Of a stretch of 64,000 nucleotides of DNA, positions 53,659 through 63,407 are shown piece after piece. Under the pieces are notes generated by a model, which was given only the letters and a program-made list of their open reading frames with translations, was not told the origin of the DNA and did not search any database. The position numbers were made by a program, and so were the translations under genes. Positions within the stretch are counted from its first letter, which is position 1. Each line of letters starts with the position of its first letter. Source of the stretch: Vibrio sp. CAU 1672 (GTDB taxonomy: Bacteria > Pseudomonadota > Gammaproteobacteria > Enterobacterales > Vibrionaceae); contig NZ_JARHUF010000002.1 in assembly GCF_029223195.1 (NCBI RefSeq), positions 344,030 to 408,029 of the forward strand, written 5' to 3'.

Positions 53659-54930
53659 TTACTCATCATTAGATGCAGTTATTTTATATTCAAATGCATC
53701 CAGGCTGATTGCGTCGTGATAATAACCTTTCTCTAAATGTTGTGGCTGGTTGGATAGGTTAATTATCACGGTGACCATGTTATTGCCTTTTTTACGGTAG
53801 AAGCAGATCACGCTCTCGGTGGTTGAGCTAATTATATTTGTCTTTCCACCATATTGGCCATTCCAAAGTGCAGGGTTATCCTTCTTTAAATTAAGAAGGT
53901 ATTTAAACAAATCGGCATTTTCATAGGTCTTCCAATTGATCGGATCTTTTTCAAAGAAATCCAGTTTTTTGTCTAATCCAGATTCCTGGCCGCTGTAAAC
54001 TAATGGCATACCCAGTAAGGTCGTCGTGAGCACGGCAAAAGCATGAAAGGCATCACCGTACAGAACCTTATCGCATTCGTCCCAGCTGTTCTTGTCATGG
54101 TTGGTGGTAAAGGCCATACGATAGGCATGATAAGGATAAGTCTTGGCCGTGGATTCAATGTGCGGCTGAATGTCTAACGCGGTTTTTTCGCCGCTAAGGA
54201 TGTCTTTCATTAACTGATATAACCCCCAGTCATAGGTCATATCAAATGCCTTTTCGTGCAACTCAGGGGTTGACCATTCGGCGAGCATAAATACAGGTTT
54301 CTGCTCATTCAGTTTGCGCCTTGCCTCTTCCCAGAATGGGGTCGGGACTAATCCGGCAACATCACAGCGGAACCCATCAATATCGGTTTCGCGTACCCAG
54401 AAGGATAGTGCGTCGGTCATCGCATCCCAAAGCTGTGGATGGTTATAATCGAGCCCGACCACATCATCCCAATATTCAAGTTCCTCGCCGTTATCATAGA
54501 TATAAGCGTGAATATCTCCGGATTCATTCTTTTTATACCAATCAGGGTGCTGAGTTACCCAGTCATGGTCCCATGCCGTATGATTCGCCACCCAGTCAAT
54601 AATTGCATACATGCCTAATTCATGGATTTCCTTTATAAGCTGTTGGAACTCCTGAAATGTCCCCAGTTCAGGGTTTATTTGATAATAGTCCTGAACAGAA
54701 TAACCGCTGCCGAGCGAACCTTTACGGTTTTTCTTACCAATCGGATGAACAGGCATAAACCAAAGAATATCAACTCCCATATCCTTTAATCTTGGAAGAT
54801 GTGTTCTGAACGCAGCAATTGTCCCCTCATCGGTAAACTGGCGTAAATTGACTTCATATATATTGGCTGATTTTGTCCAGTCAGGGTGGATAAAATCACT
54901 GAGTGCAGTGTTTTTCATTTTTTTAACCAT
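53659..54930 (-). CDS. Alpha-amylase family glycoside hydrolase (GH13), cytoplasmic
   Basis: A ~423-residue GH13 enzyme without signal peptide. It has the early IYEVNLRQF region, the D-x-N barrel motif DWVANHTAWD, the nucleophile region GFRCDVAGL, the acid/base MLAEW and the transition-state Asp in TTNHDKN. It is shorter than most amylases, with only a small C-terminal beta domain. It likely hydrolyses imported maltodextrins. The start is uncertain (54930 or 54918), since neither has a good RBS; an upstream in-frame start would lie inside lacI. Confidence 0.88.
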   Translation of the reverse strand: MVKKMKNTALSDFIHPDWTKSANIYEVNLRQFTDEGTIAAFRTHLPRLKDMGVDILWFMPVHPIGKKNRKGSLGSGYSVQDYYQINPELGTFQEFQQLIKEIHELGMYAIIDWVANHTAWDHDWVTQHPDWYKKNESGDIHAYIYDNGEELEYWDDVVGLDYNHPQLWDAMTDALSFWVRETDIDGFRCDVAGLVPTPFWEEARRKLNEQKPVFMLAEWSTPELHEKAFDMTYDWGLYQLMKDILSGEKTALDIQPHIESTAKTYPYHAYRMAFTTNHDKNSWDECDKVLYGDAFHAFAVLTTTLLGMPLVYSGQESGLDKKLDFFEKDPINWKTYENADLFKYLLNLKKDNPALWNGQYGGKTNIISSTTESVICFYRKKGNNMVTVIINLSNQPQHLEKGYYHDAISLDAFEYKITASNDE

Positions 54931-55003
54931 AAAGTACAAAATTAAAGTAATAAATATGTGCTTGCCAAACCAGCACCTGGGGCATTGGGCTAAGGTAGCG
55001 TGA

Positions 55004-56038
55004 TTAGCTTGCGGTAATGCTTCGTGTTGATTTGCGGACGATGAGCTCAACCGGCGCTATGGTTTGCAAATCTTTGGCATCAGCACCTGCAATCAGCGCA
55101 ACAATTTTATCGGCTAATGGTTTACACGAGTCATTAAACGGCGAACGGGTTACCGTCAGCGGTGGATTGAAATTTTCTGATTTTAAATGGGCGATGACAT
55201 CATCATGAGCAATAACCGAGACATTTTTTCCGATTGTAATACCAAGCTTACGGGCGGCATTGTAGAGGCCGTAGGCCTGGCTGACACTGGAGCAAATTAT
55301 CGCGGTTGGTTTCGGTGATGAAGCGTTTTCACCGAGCAACTGCATTGCGGCGTCATAACCTTTATCTTCAATCATAGCGGTGTTGATAATATAGGACTCA
55401 GGATAATCAATACCTCTGTTTTTCATTTCGGCAATAAACGCATGTGTTCTTTGTGCAGCAAAAGCCAAATGTGAAGGTGCGTTAATGAAGGCAATATTTT
55501 TATGCCCCAAGTCGACGAGAAAATCGATAGACTGTGCAATGACACCTTCATTATCAATATCGAAGTAAGCATAATCGACCTGGGTGTCAGTCCGGCCATG
55601 GACGACAAAGGGAAACTTCTGTTCCAGTAAATAATTTATTCTTGGATCATTAACTTCGGGCGCTTTAATAATCAGGCCGTCAATGGTCCGGCCCGATACA
55701 AACCGCTTGAAAGATTCCAGGGCTTTGCCTTTTCTGGCTGAGTTGATAAGAAGATCATAATCAGAGTCTCCCAGATGATGGCTGATGTTCGCCAGCTCTT
55801 CCACATAGGTCGGGGCATCAATGAGTTCATCGGGCGATCTTAGGACAATACCAACCATACCGGAGTGCCCGGTAACCAGTTTACGGGCATTTAAGTTGGG
55901 TTTATAGCCAAGTTCTTCTGCGGCACGTAATACCCGTTGACGGGTTTTTTCGCCCACTTCGGGAAACCCATTCAGAGCCCGGCTGACGGTTGCCGGGGAA
56001 AGGTTTAACTGTTGTGCTAGAGATTTTAGTGTGGCCAT
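55004..56038 (-). CDS. LacI-family transcriptional regulator
   Basis: A 344-residue repressor with N-terminal LacI HTH (TLKSLAQQLNLSPATVSRALNG) followed by the hinge and a periplasmic-binding-protein-like effector domain. It is upstream of GH13 and malE on the same strand, with ~75 bp between it and GH13. The palindromes TTTAAAACGTTTTAAA at 56060 and its near copy at 56161 lie just before its start and match the LacI/GalR operator type. Effector is likely a maltodextrin or glucose-derived sugar. Confidence 0.93.
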   Translation of the reverse strand: MATLKSLAQQLNLSPATVSRALNGFPEVGEKTRQRVLRAAEELGYKPNLNARKLVTGHSGMVGIVLRSPDELIDAPTYVEELANISHHLGDSDYDLLINSARKGKALESFKRFVSGRTIDGLIIKAPEVNDPRINYLLEQKFPFVVHGRTDTQVDYAYFDIDNEGVIAQSIDFLVDLGHKNIAFINAPSHLAFAAQRTHAFIAEMKNRGIDYPESYIINTAMIEDKGYDAAMQLLGENASSPKPTAIICSSVSQAYGLYNAARKLGITIGKNVSVIAHDDVIAHLKSENFNPPLTVTRSPFNDSCKPLADKIVALIAGADAKDLQTIAPVELIVRKSTRSITAS

Positions 56039-56059
56039 TGTTCAACCTTAACCTGAATT

Positions 56060-56075
56060 TTTAAAACGTTTTAAA
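56060..56075. promoter_or_regulatory. LacI-family operator O1
   Basis: TTTAAAACGTTTTAAA, a perfect 16-bp palindrome with the central CG typical of LacI/GalR operators, 22 bp before the lacI-type start codon. Confidence 0.85.
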
Positions 56076-56160
56076 TTTAACTGGTTTGTACAGATGTTCA
56101 ACCTGGCTTTGATATGAATGTGATTGCGATCTCCATGTGTAGTCAGGTTTTTATTGTTTA

Positions 56161-56176
56161 CTTAAAACGTTTTAAA
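56161..56176. promoter_or_regulatory. LacI-family operator O2
   Basis: CTTAAAACGTTTTAAA, near-identical to O1 and 101 bp away (about 9.6 helical turns), a spacing compatible with DNA looping. Confidence 0.8.
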
Positions 56177-56211
56177 TTTTTGATTTGTAAACCGGGCTGT
56201 ATCGGACACGC

Positions 56212-56250
56212 GTGAACGTTGCCGAGAAGAGGGCATGGACTTAATACAGG
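56212..56250 (+). repeat. 39-bp imperfect direct repeat, right copy
   Basis: Partner of 51950-51988 in the same orientation, ~4.26 kb apart. It lies between the lacI operators and the sensor kinase gene. Confidence 0.7.
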
Positions 56251-56394
56251 AAAAGATGCCAGGGGAACGGCCAAATCAGCGATTTATGGATTAGCTAACC
56301 TTTGGGCGCGACGGCTGGGTCTTTGCAAACTGAGCGATAAATCAGCGGAGGGGGCACGTTTTTGTTAGATATTGCAATGTGTTATAAGACATCA

Positions 56395-58980
56395 TCAGGT
56401 AGTTTCAACATATTCCAGTGTCCATTTTGCAATCATATCTAAGAGCTCTGCTTTCTGGACCGGCTTGGTAAGATAATCATTCATGCCAACTTCATGGCTC
56501 TTGTCTCTTTGTTCTTGTAGCGCATGCGCCGAAAAAGCAACGACTGGGCACCAAGGGTAACCAAAGCTTGCTTGAAGCTCCCGGATATCCTTTGCCACGG
56601 TAAACCCATCTTTATTGGGCATGGAAATATCGGTTATCACCATATCAGGCTTTAGTTGTTTGTACATTTCAACGGCAACGGCGCCATCTTCCGCTAAAGT
56701 CAGGTTTATATTGGTCTTTTCCAGCATTTTTGTTATCAGGATCCGGTTGATACTGCTGTCTTCAGCAATCAATAGATTGATAGACGAAAAGTCCGGCTCG
56801 GCTTTTTCGCAGGAGACCGGTTGTTGTTGTTGGGGTTGGGTAGAGTTCAATAAATCTAATAAACTGCTATGGGTTATCGGCTGTTCTAATGCTCGGGCGT
56901 TTGCCACAGGCCAATTAACCATGTTGGGTAAAAGAAAAGCGAGCGTGGCTTGGGGTAATAGCAGGCGCAGTTCATCAGCATTAATACCAGTTGAACCCAG
57001 CATCACGACATTAAGACCCCATTGTTTCAGCGACGCTATCGAGCTTAGCTCGGCGGTTGTTTTATGAATGAGCGGTAGTTGGATATCTTGTGCTATGGAC
57101 TTAATGTGCTCCGCTCTTGGCGTGTAATCATCAATAAGAAGTACATTAACACGATTAAGTTTAGAAAGCTTTTTCTTCTGAGCAGAACTGATGGCTAAAT
57201 TTAATGAGAAGGTAAACGTCGAGCCCACCCCCTCTTTTGAGGTGACAACCAGCTCCCCACCGTATAACTGTATTAATTGCTTGGCAATCGCTAACCCTAA
57301 TCCCGTGCCTTCATACTTTCTGGTAATGGAATTATCGACCTGTTCAAACTTCTCCATGATAGAAGGCAGACGTTCATCAGGAATGCCGATACCCGTATCC
57401 ATCACCGAAAAACGATAGGCACCGGCCAGGTATCTGACAGAAACGGAAATATGGCCGTGCTCGGTAAATTTGATCGCATTGCCGACAAGGTTTAATAAGA
57501 TTTGATTAATCCGTCCCTTATCCCCGATAACCTGTGATGGTATTGATAAGGGGATATCAGCAAGCAAAATGAGTTTTTTCTGGTTTGCCTGATAGGAGCA
57601 AAGACTGATGCAGTTTTCGACTAATTCATGTAAATCAAAGGACTCATTCGTTAAAGTCAGCTTTCCTGCCGCAGCTTTACTGTAATCAAGAATATCATTA
57701 ATGATGGTGACTAAATTGGTCGACGACTGATGCAACAGAGTCAGCAGTTTTTTTTCTTCACTGCGGGTTTCCTTTTCTAACAGCAGTTCGCTCATTCCCA
57801 TGATGGCATTCATTGGCGTTCGGATTTCGTGGCTCATATTTGCTAAAAACTCAGATTTGGCTTGCGCTGCTCTTTTAGACTCCTGAACAGCTGTTGAAAG
57901 CTGAGCCTCCATTGCTCGCCGCTCCGATATATCCCGCTCGACCGCGATAAATCGCAATACCTCTCCGTAGTCATTTAATACTGGCGATAACTCCAACTCG
58001 ACCCAGTAACTGCGTTGCGACTTGGTGTAGTTCTGGATCTCTACCCGAACTGGTGTTTTGTCTTTGATGCTTTGCGACAACTTTTCTACAACTGCTTGAT
58101 CCGTTTCATCGCCTTGCAGTAACTCACCCGGAATTTTTCCCCTGACCTCATCGAGTGTGTATTCAGTGAGTAGCTCAAAAGCCCGGTTAACCCAGACAAT
58201 TTTACCTTTTTCGTCGGTAATGATGATGACATCCCGGGCATGTTCTGCAACCTCCGCAAGAAGAGAGACTTTTTCTGACAGTAACCGTTGAGCCTCGAAC
58301 TGTTTAGTCAGTTCAGATTGTGCATTCAATAGCGAAGCCGACATATCATTAAAAGCATGTCCTACCCGTGTCACTTCATCGTTACCGGTTACGGAGATTT
58401 GAGTACCCGGGCCTTTTTGCGTGATTTCGACCACCCCTTTACGCAGTGACTCCAATCTGCGCAATAGGTAAGAGCCGAGCGCAAAGGAAAAAATCGCCGC
58501 TAAGGACATCTCTATGGTGGCTATCACCACACTCGCCCGGGTGGCGTATTGCACGGTTTGTTGCAACCCATCGATTCTTACCCCCATTTCGACCCGGCCA
58601 AATGAGCGCTCTCCTAACGTAATTTCACTGGCGACATCATAAATCCCGTCTTCGGCCTCAAAAGGGCTGACGTCCGTGTTTATGTTGATATAGTCACCTT
58701 GGCGGGTGAGTTCGGTGCCTCTTTGATCAGAGATACGAATGTAGGCGAGGTTGTGTTCTGTGACCACAGACTGAGCAAAACTGTCTAAGTAGGCAAGGTC
58801 CGTTGCGATCACGGCATCACGTGACGCTTTCGCAAAGACACTCACTAATTGTTGGCTGCCAATCTCTAAACTTTTTTCATTGGAACTTTTGAGCCAGTTC
58901 AGGCCACTGACAATCAACACGCCCAGAGCGATTGCTTCAATAAGTGCTATGCCCAGAATCGTTTTAGAACGTAACGTCAT
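56395..58980 (-). CDS. Hybrid sensor histidine kinase
   Basis: An 861-residue kinase. It has a membrane helix at ~8-30, a periplasmic domain (~31-148), a second helix (~150-172), HAMP, a PAS domain (~240-355), HisKA with His384 in NMSHEIRTPMN, HATPase (NLVGNAIKF, DTGIGIP, GTGLGLAI), a degenerate receiver-like segment (~620-725) and a final receiver with Asp784 in VITDISMP. No output regulator lies nearby, so phosphate must pass to an unlinked Hpt or regulator. The start overlaps the stop of the binding-protein gene by 4 nt, so the two are co-translated and probably form one sensory system. Confidence 0.93.
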   Translation of the reverse strand: MTLRSKTILGIALIEAIALGVLIVSGLNWLKSSNEKSLEIGSQQLVSVFAKASRDAVIATDLAYLDSFAQSVVTEHNLAYIRISDQRGTELTRQGDYININTDVSPFEAEDGIYDVASEITLGERSFGRVEMGVRIDGLQQTVQYATRASVVIATIEMSLAAIFSFALGSYLLRRLESLRKGVVEITQKGPGTQISVTGNDEVTRVGHAFNDMSASLLNAQSELTKQFEAQRLLSEKVSLLAEVAEHARDVIIITDEKGKIVWVNRAFELLTEYTLDEVRGKIPGELLQGDETDQAVVEKLSQSIKDKTPVRVEIQNYTKSQRSYWVELELSPVLNDYGEVLRFIAVERDISERRAMEAQLSTAVQESKRAAQAKSEFLANMSHEIRTPMNAIMGMSELLLEKETRSEEKKLLTLLHQSSTNLVTIINDILDYSKAAAGKLTLTNESFDLHELVENCISLCSYQANQKKLILLADIPLSIPSQVIGDKGRINQILLNLVGNAIKFTEHGHISVSVRYLAGAYRFSVMDTGIGIPDERLPSIMEKFEQVDNSITRKYEGTGLGLAIAKQLIQLYGGELVVTSKEGVGSTFTFSLNLAISSAQKKKLSKLNRVNVLLIDDYTPRAEHIKSIAQDIQLPLIHKTTAELSSIASLKQWGLNVVMLGSTGINADELRLLLPQATLAFLLPNMVNWPVANARALEQPITHSSLLDLLNSTQPQQQQPVSCEKAEPDFSSINLLIAEDSSINRILITKMLEKTNINLTLAEDGAVAVEMYKQLKPDMVITDISMPNKDGFTVAKDIRELQASFGYPWCPVVAFSAHALQEQRDKSHEVGMNDYLTKPVQKAELLDMIAKWTLEYVETT

Positions 58981-59804
58981 AGTTCACCAGAAATAGAGAT
59001 ATCAAGTTCGGCAATATCATCCCAGTCAGCGTCTTGCGCTTTCTCTAGTCCTTGTATGTTGAGCATGTTAAAGCTTTTTTTAACAGAAGCGTTGTTGTCC
59101 AGGTTCTCCATTGCCCTGGTTAATTTCTCAATGGCAGTGCTGTCGAGATCTTTTAAAACTGCAATGGCGTGAGGGGTGTATCCCTTGGATTTATGGATGA
59201 TTTTTAACTGATCTTTTACGTTGTCAGGCAGGCTGTTAAACGTTCTTAAAACGCCGCCACCAGCCACATATAGCCCTCTTGCGACCCCCAAATATACCGA
59301 GTCATGCGATCCGACGAATTTTGACTCGAAACTTATCCCCAGTGCTTTGAGCTCTGATTGGTTGATAATGGTTGCGGCAAAGGCTCGCGGGGCAGGGAAG
59401 GCGATAGTCCTGCCATCAAATTTATCCATTCCTTGTTGCCAGTCCTGTGACACCACCACTATGCCATGAATGCGCTTATTTTTTGCTTTTGCGATTGCTG
59501 TGTAACCCGGTGATTCTTTAAACAAGATAAAGTGATACGGGTTCATGTAAGCGATATCATACTCTCCCGCGGCGAGGCGCTGTTCGAATGTTGGTATATC
59601 GGGGGCTGTAGCAAAGGTGATATCAAGGTTGGCTTCTTCAGCCCACCCATCGATCAATGGCCCCCATTGTGATGCGAGTTTGGCCGCAGATTGCTGGGGG
59701 ACCACACCGAATATGAGCTTTTGTTTGGCATGAGCAGGAAAGAGTCCAAAACCCAAGAAAATAATGACAGTAAGAAGTTGGTGTTGTAATGACATCTTTT
59801 CCAT
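58977..59804 (-). CDS. Periplasmic PhnD-like binding protein coupled to the sensor kinase
   Basis: A ~275-residue periplasmic protein with a signal peptide (about 25-30 residues, ending AHA-K). The mature part begins KLIFGVVPQQSAAK and has AYMNPYHFIL and AGGGVLRTF, as in the phosphate/phosphonate-type PhnD binding domain. It is followed directly by a membrane kinase, so it probably presents a ligand to the kinase rather than to a transporter; no ABC permease is adjacent. The start among 59816 (TTG), 59804 and 59795 is uncertain. The 59817-60299 gap has no gene that I can support. Confidence 0.87.
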   Translation of the reverse strand: MEKMSLQHQLLTVIIFLGFGLFPAHAKQKLIFGVVPQQSAAKLASQWGPLIDGWAEEANLDITFATAPDIPTFEQRLAAGEYDIAYMNPYHFILFKESPGYTAIAKAKNKRIHGIVVVSQDWQQGMDKFDGRTIAFPAPRAFAATIINQSELKALGISFESKFVGSHDSVYLGVARGLYVAGGGVLRTFNSLPDNVKDQLKIIHKSKGYTPHAIAVLKDLDSTAIEKLTRAMENLDNNASVKKSFNMLNIQGLEKAQDADWDDIAELDISISGEL

Positions 59805-60299
59805 ACCCCGAATCAACGAAAAGGATTCAATGATTTAAGAATAGAAAACTATTGGCATTACAGTCGCTTTTACGCCACAAATTTGAGCTACCTCCACTAT
59901 GTCATGAGCTTTTTTCAGATATTTTGAACTGAGAGCCAGATTATAAGAGGTAATTTCAGCACTGCTCTTCCGGGCAAAATCCAGCCACATTCGGCACGTT
60001 GTCAAATGTTAAGACGGTCATACCAACAGATTTTTATTCTTTGCTAATTAACCTTCTGCTTGTGGCTATATCGGCTGACTGATTTTCACGGTGTGGCTGT
60101 TATTTGTCGGGCGAAACGTTGAGCGGGAAACCTTTGTTGTAAACATGCCTTTATTTACTAATAAATCAATAACTTGATTTGTCATCAGATAGTAAATCTT
60201 ACTTTTCATGCCTCAGATTTAAAGTGTGATTTAGTTCAAAAAAATGCTCAGCAGTTAGGAGTAGGTTAGATCGAATTTGTATTTTTTTGAGGGAATGAA

Positions 60300-60575
60300 A
60301 TGACCGCATCAAAAGTGTATTTTAGAGATTTTCTTGGTTTGGTTTTGATTTTTTCAACGGTGTTGGCGGGACTGGGTGTTTTGCTCGATATGTTGGCGGT
60401 GTTCACTTACTTAAATCATGAAGAAGCGATCGCAATATCATTTTTGCATGAATCTTTTTACCTCCTGGTGTTTTTTGTCCCACCTTACTTCATAGCCAAG
60501 TACATTAATCGGGCTGAGTTGGTCAAAGCCGTTGAGGAGTTTTTGTTGATGAAGAGCAAGACCGAGCAGTTTTAA
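60300..60575 (+). CDS. Small two-helix membrane protein
   Basis: A 91-residue protein with two hydrophobic helices (~10-36 and ~47-66) and a charged C-terminal tail. GAGGGA lies 5 nt before the ATG. No family is recognised. It stands alone between the sensor pair and the SDR gene. Confidence 0.65.
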   Translation: MTASKVYFRDFLGLVLIFSTVLAGLGVLLDMLAVFTYLNHEEAIAISFLHESFYLLVFFVPPYFIAKYINRAELVKAVEEFLLMKSKTEQF

Positions 60576-60783
60576 AGCATCGGCGGCCGGACTACGGGGC
60601 TGACAACAAGCTGACCTGCTAATGATCTCAGGCCCTGACAAATATGGCATGTTTGGGTGAGCTTGCGTGCGATCCTTACCGAGCCACCCAACCATCTCCA
60701 GGATCCTTTGGGTCAGAAATACCCAATGTCATTGTGCGCCACATACCCAAGCCAGCGTTGAAGCTGGCTTGGGTTGTTAGCAA

Positions 60784-61503
60784 TTAGGGTTGCTGTTTGG
60801 TTGGTGCTAATGCAATCTCGCGAATACAGACATTCTGAGGCTGCTGATAAGCAAACAATACCGCTCTGGCGACATCGTCGGCGGCCAACACGCCACCCAT
60901 CTCCTTTTTCCACGCATCGTAGCCATCTTTTATCTGTTCGGAGGTGGTGTGTGATAATAATTCGGTTTCGACAGCGCCGGGGGCGATCGTGGTGACGCGT
61001 ACATTAGATGCCGCAACCTCTTCGCGAACGTTTTCTGAAATCGCGTGAACCGCAAACTTGGTGCCGCAGTACGCTGCGTGATCGGGGAAGGTTTTCTTTC
61101 CGGCGATCGAGCTGATGTTGATGATCGTTCCGCTATTGCGCGCTTTCATTGGCGCAAGGACGGCTTGCATGCCGTTGAGCAGTCCAAGCACGTTAACGTC
61201 AAACATGCGTTTCCATTCACCCGTATCCTGGGTATCTATTTGGCCGAGTAGCATAACGCCGGCGTTGTTAATCAGTGCATCTGCCGGGCCAAATTGCGCT
61301 TCGGCGTTTTTAATCGCGGACTCAAAGGTGGCTTTGTCGGTCACGTCAACCTGAGCACACAGGGTATTGGGCAGTGCTAGTTTTTCTAAGCGCTCAATAC
61401 GACGCGCTAACAGAAGAAGCGGGTGGCCCTCTGCACTGAGGCGGCGGGCAATGGCTTCACCAATACCTGAACTTGCACCTGTAATCACGATTAATTTTTT
61501 CAT
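60784..61503 (-). CDS. Short-chain dehydrogenase/reductase
   Basis: A 239-residue SDR. NAD(P) motif TGASSGIG (~8-15), the NNAG motif, catalytic serine in ISSIAG, and YCGTK as the YxxxK pair are visible. Start at 61503 has GAGGG 9 nt upstream. It is divergent from a LysR-type regulator, which probably controls it. Substrate unknown; related genes often act on ketones or aldehydes. Confidence 0.93.
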   Translation of the reverse strand: MKKLIVITGASSGIGEAIARRLSAEGHPLLLLARRIERLEKLALPNTLCAQVDVTDKATFESAIKNAEAQFGPADALINNAGVMLLGQIDTQDTGEWKRMFDVNVLGLLNGMQAVLAPMKARNSGTIINISSIAGKKTFPDHAAYCGTKFAVHAISENVREEVAASNVRVTTIAPGAVETELLSHTTSEQIKDGYDAWKKEMGGVLAADDVARAVLFAYQQPQNVCIREIALAPTKQQP

Positions 61504-61593
61504 TATTTTTACCCTCAATAGAACCGGTTGTCTTGGATGGGCTTAGTTTAGGCAAAAGCATTTTGTTGATATATATCGACTTGGTTGAAACTC

Positions 61594-61611
61594 TGTTGCT
61601 ATACGGCAACA
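61594..61611. promoter_or_regulatory. Putative LysR-type operator
   Basis: TGTTGC-N6-GCAACA, a dyad fitting the T-N11-A LysR motif, in the divergent SDR/LysR promoter region, 31 bp before the LysR start. Confidence 0.65.
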
Positions 61612-61641
61612 ATAGGGAGGTTAGATAAACAGAGATATGGC

Positions 61642-62556
61642 ATGCAAACACACATCAACCTGGCGGACATCCGTTCATTTGTTCTCATCGCGCAATTAGG
61701 CAACTTTACCAAGGCCGCAGAAGCCCTGGCGGTTTCCCGTTCTCATGTTTCGCGCCAGATAAGTCAGTTAGAAAAGCAGATGGGCGTGACGCTGCTGCTC
61801 AGGACTACACGGACTCTCAAACTGACAGAGGCAGGAAAAACGTTTTATTCCCAATGCGAAGCGGCGCTACACCGTATTGATCAGGCCGTTTTGGCTGCCG
61901 TCGACGATGTAGAAGAGGTGAGGGGCGAAATTCGCATCAACTGTGTGGGTGGCTATTTAGGGGAAGAAGTGGTCGCCGACCTGGTCGCAGCCTTCATGAA
62001 GCAGTATCCGCAGGTGCGTATTGAGCTGGATTTCAGTAGCCACCGGGTTGATTTGATTGAAGATGAGTTCGACATCGCTTTTCGTATGGGCAAACTGGAG
62101 GATTCCGGTTTTGTGTCACGTAAGCTCATTGATGTGGAGATGGGAACCTACGCCAGCCCGGGCTATCTCCAGCAATATGGACACCCTGCCCATCCCAAAG
62201 ATCTGGAAAAGCACCACTGCCTGACAGGAACCGTCACTCGTTGGGCCTTTTCGCACAAGATGACCCAACAGTCTGCTGAGTATCATGTCCGTGGTCAGTT
62301 GCGTTGCAAAAATGGCCGGGTGATGCTTAAAGGGGCGTTAGCGGACAATGGGATCATCCGGGTGCCAAGGTTGTACTGCCTGCAGGAGCTGGAGCAGGGG
62401 GCATTGCAAGAGGTGTTCAGCGAATGGACGATCCCTAGCGTAGAGTTCTCGGCCCTTTATCATCGGGATCGCTACCAGCCCAACCGTATCCGGACGTTTA
62501 TTGAGTTTACCGTTGAGTATTTCCGTCAGTTACAGCAAACCATTCCTTCAGTTTGA
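61642..62556 (+). CDS. LysR-family transcriptional regulator
   Basis: A 304-residue LysR protein with N-terminal winged HTH (NFTKAAEALAVSRSHVSRQI) and a C-terminal inducer-binding domain. The ATG at 61642 begins a standard LysR N-terminus; a 19-codon upstream frame is not part of it. Divergent from the SDR gene. The sequence type ("RRTTRTLKLTEAG"-like) resembles the PtxR/CrgA group that regulates nearby oxidoreductases. Inducer unknown. Confidence 0.92.
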   Translation: MQTHINLADIRSFVLIAQLGNFTKAAEALAVSRSHVSRQISQLEKQMGVTLLLRTTRTLKLTEAGKTFYSQCEAALHRIDQAVLAAVDDVEEVRGEIRINCVGGYLGEEVVADLVAAFMKQYPQVRIELDFSSHRVDLIEDEFDIAFRMGKLEDSGFVSRKLIDVEMGTYASPGYLQQYGHPAHPKDLEKHHCLTGTVTRWAFSHKMTQQSAEYHVRGQLRCKNGRVMLKGALADNGIIRVPRLYCLQELEQGALQEVFSEWTIPSVEFSALYHRDRYQPNRIRTFIEFTVEYFRQLQQTIPSV

Positions 62557-62703
62557 TTTTAAGCGTAATACGATCTTGCGCCCTGTCTGCTCATGGGCGT
62601 GGGTGGGGGAGTTCTGATTAGTCTTTTACTTCCAAGGTGCCGGTGATAAACGTTGTTTTAGTAACGAAATAAAACCAATACCGACAAGTTTGTTCATCGC
62701 CTG

Positions 62704-62970
62704 ATGAACAAAGAAGTTTCTGCTGAAGCAGCAACTGCGCAGTATGGTTGTGAACATGCGGACATTATAGTAACCGCAACCACGGTTAACGAACCGCTGT
62801 TTCGAGCTGAATGGGTTAAGGCTGGCACACATATCTCTGCCATGGGGGCAGATAAATCCGGAAAGCAGGAGTTGCCTGTTGAGTTGTACCAGCATGCCCG
62901 ACTTTTTTGTGATTATCAGCCACAATCTGTCGTGATCGGTGAGTTCCAACACACCACAACTCATCAGTAA
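62704..62970 (+). pseudogene. Fragment of an ornithine cyclodeaminase/mu-crystallin family gene
   Basis: About 88 residues match the middle-to-C-terminal part of this family: HADIIVTATTVNEPLFRAEW, GTHISAMGADKSGKQELP and VIGEF. The family is normally ~320 residues, so the N-terminal half and the end are missing. There is no proper RBS. The fragment is probably decayed and sits near an IS element. Confidence 0.75.
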
Positions 62971-63146
62971 CAGAGATAGGCGAAGTAATAACAGGCCACT
63001 CTTCAGTCGGGAGCATTACGGGGAAATTACCATTTTCGATAGTTCAGGTATTATTGTTCAAGACCTGTTTGTTGCAGCTAAATTGCTCGAAATAGCGCGG
63101 TAAAGATCAATAAGTTAGTTTATATCCAAGTAAAGGCCGGAATTAA

Positions 63147-63389
63147 AGTGAGGAACTTTTCAATTCAGTTGTTGCTCGTTTATCTCGCTTTGTTGTTATT
63201 AAGTTAGATTACCAGCCGAAGGCGATAATCGTGGCAAGCGATGCAGACGTTGATGCAGTACCAGATATGTCAGATCCACTCTCGTTGTATGCTCAGGCTG
63301 GTATGGGGATGAATGTCCTTGATTTAAAAGGTATGATGGGTGATGCGGCATCCCAAGCCACTGAAATGATAGAAAGAGGAAGAACATGA
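63147..63389 (+). pseudogene. Coding-like remnant without start codon
   Basis: An 80-codon open stretch with plausible protein character (for example VVIKLDYQPKAIIVASDAD and MIERGRT at its end) but no suitable ATG at the beginning. I do not recognise a family. It ends ~20 bp before the IS element, so it may be the 3' end of a gene lost by rearrangement. Confidence 0.4.
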
Positions 63390-63407
63390 GGACGGACTCT
63401 CAAGAAC

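Noticed and set aside
55000..55050. Upstream start for the GH13 gene inside lacI
   Set aside because: The frame is open but the residues are not amylase-like and lack an RBS; the start at 54930 or 54918 fits the family.
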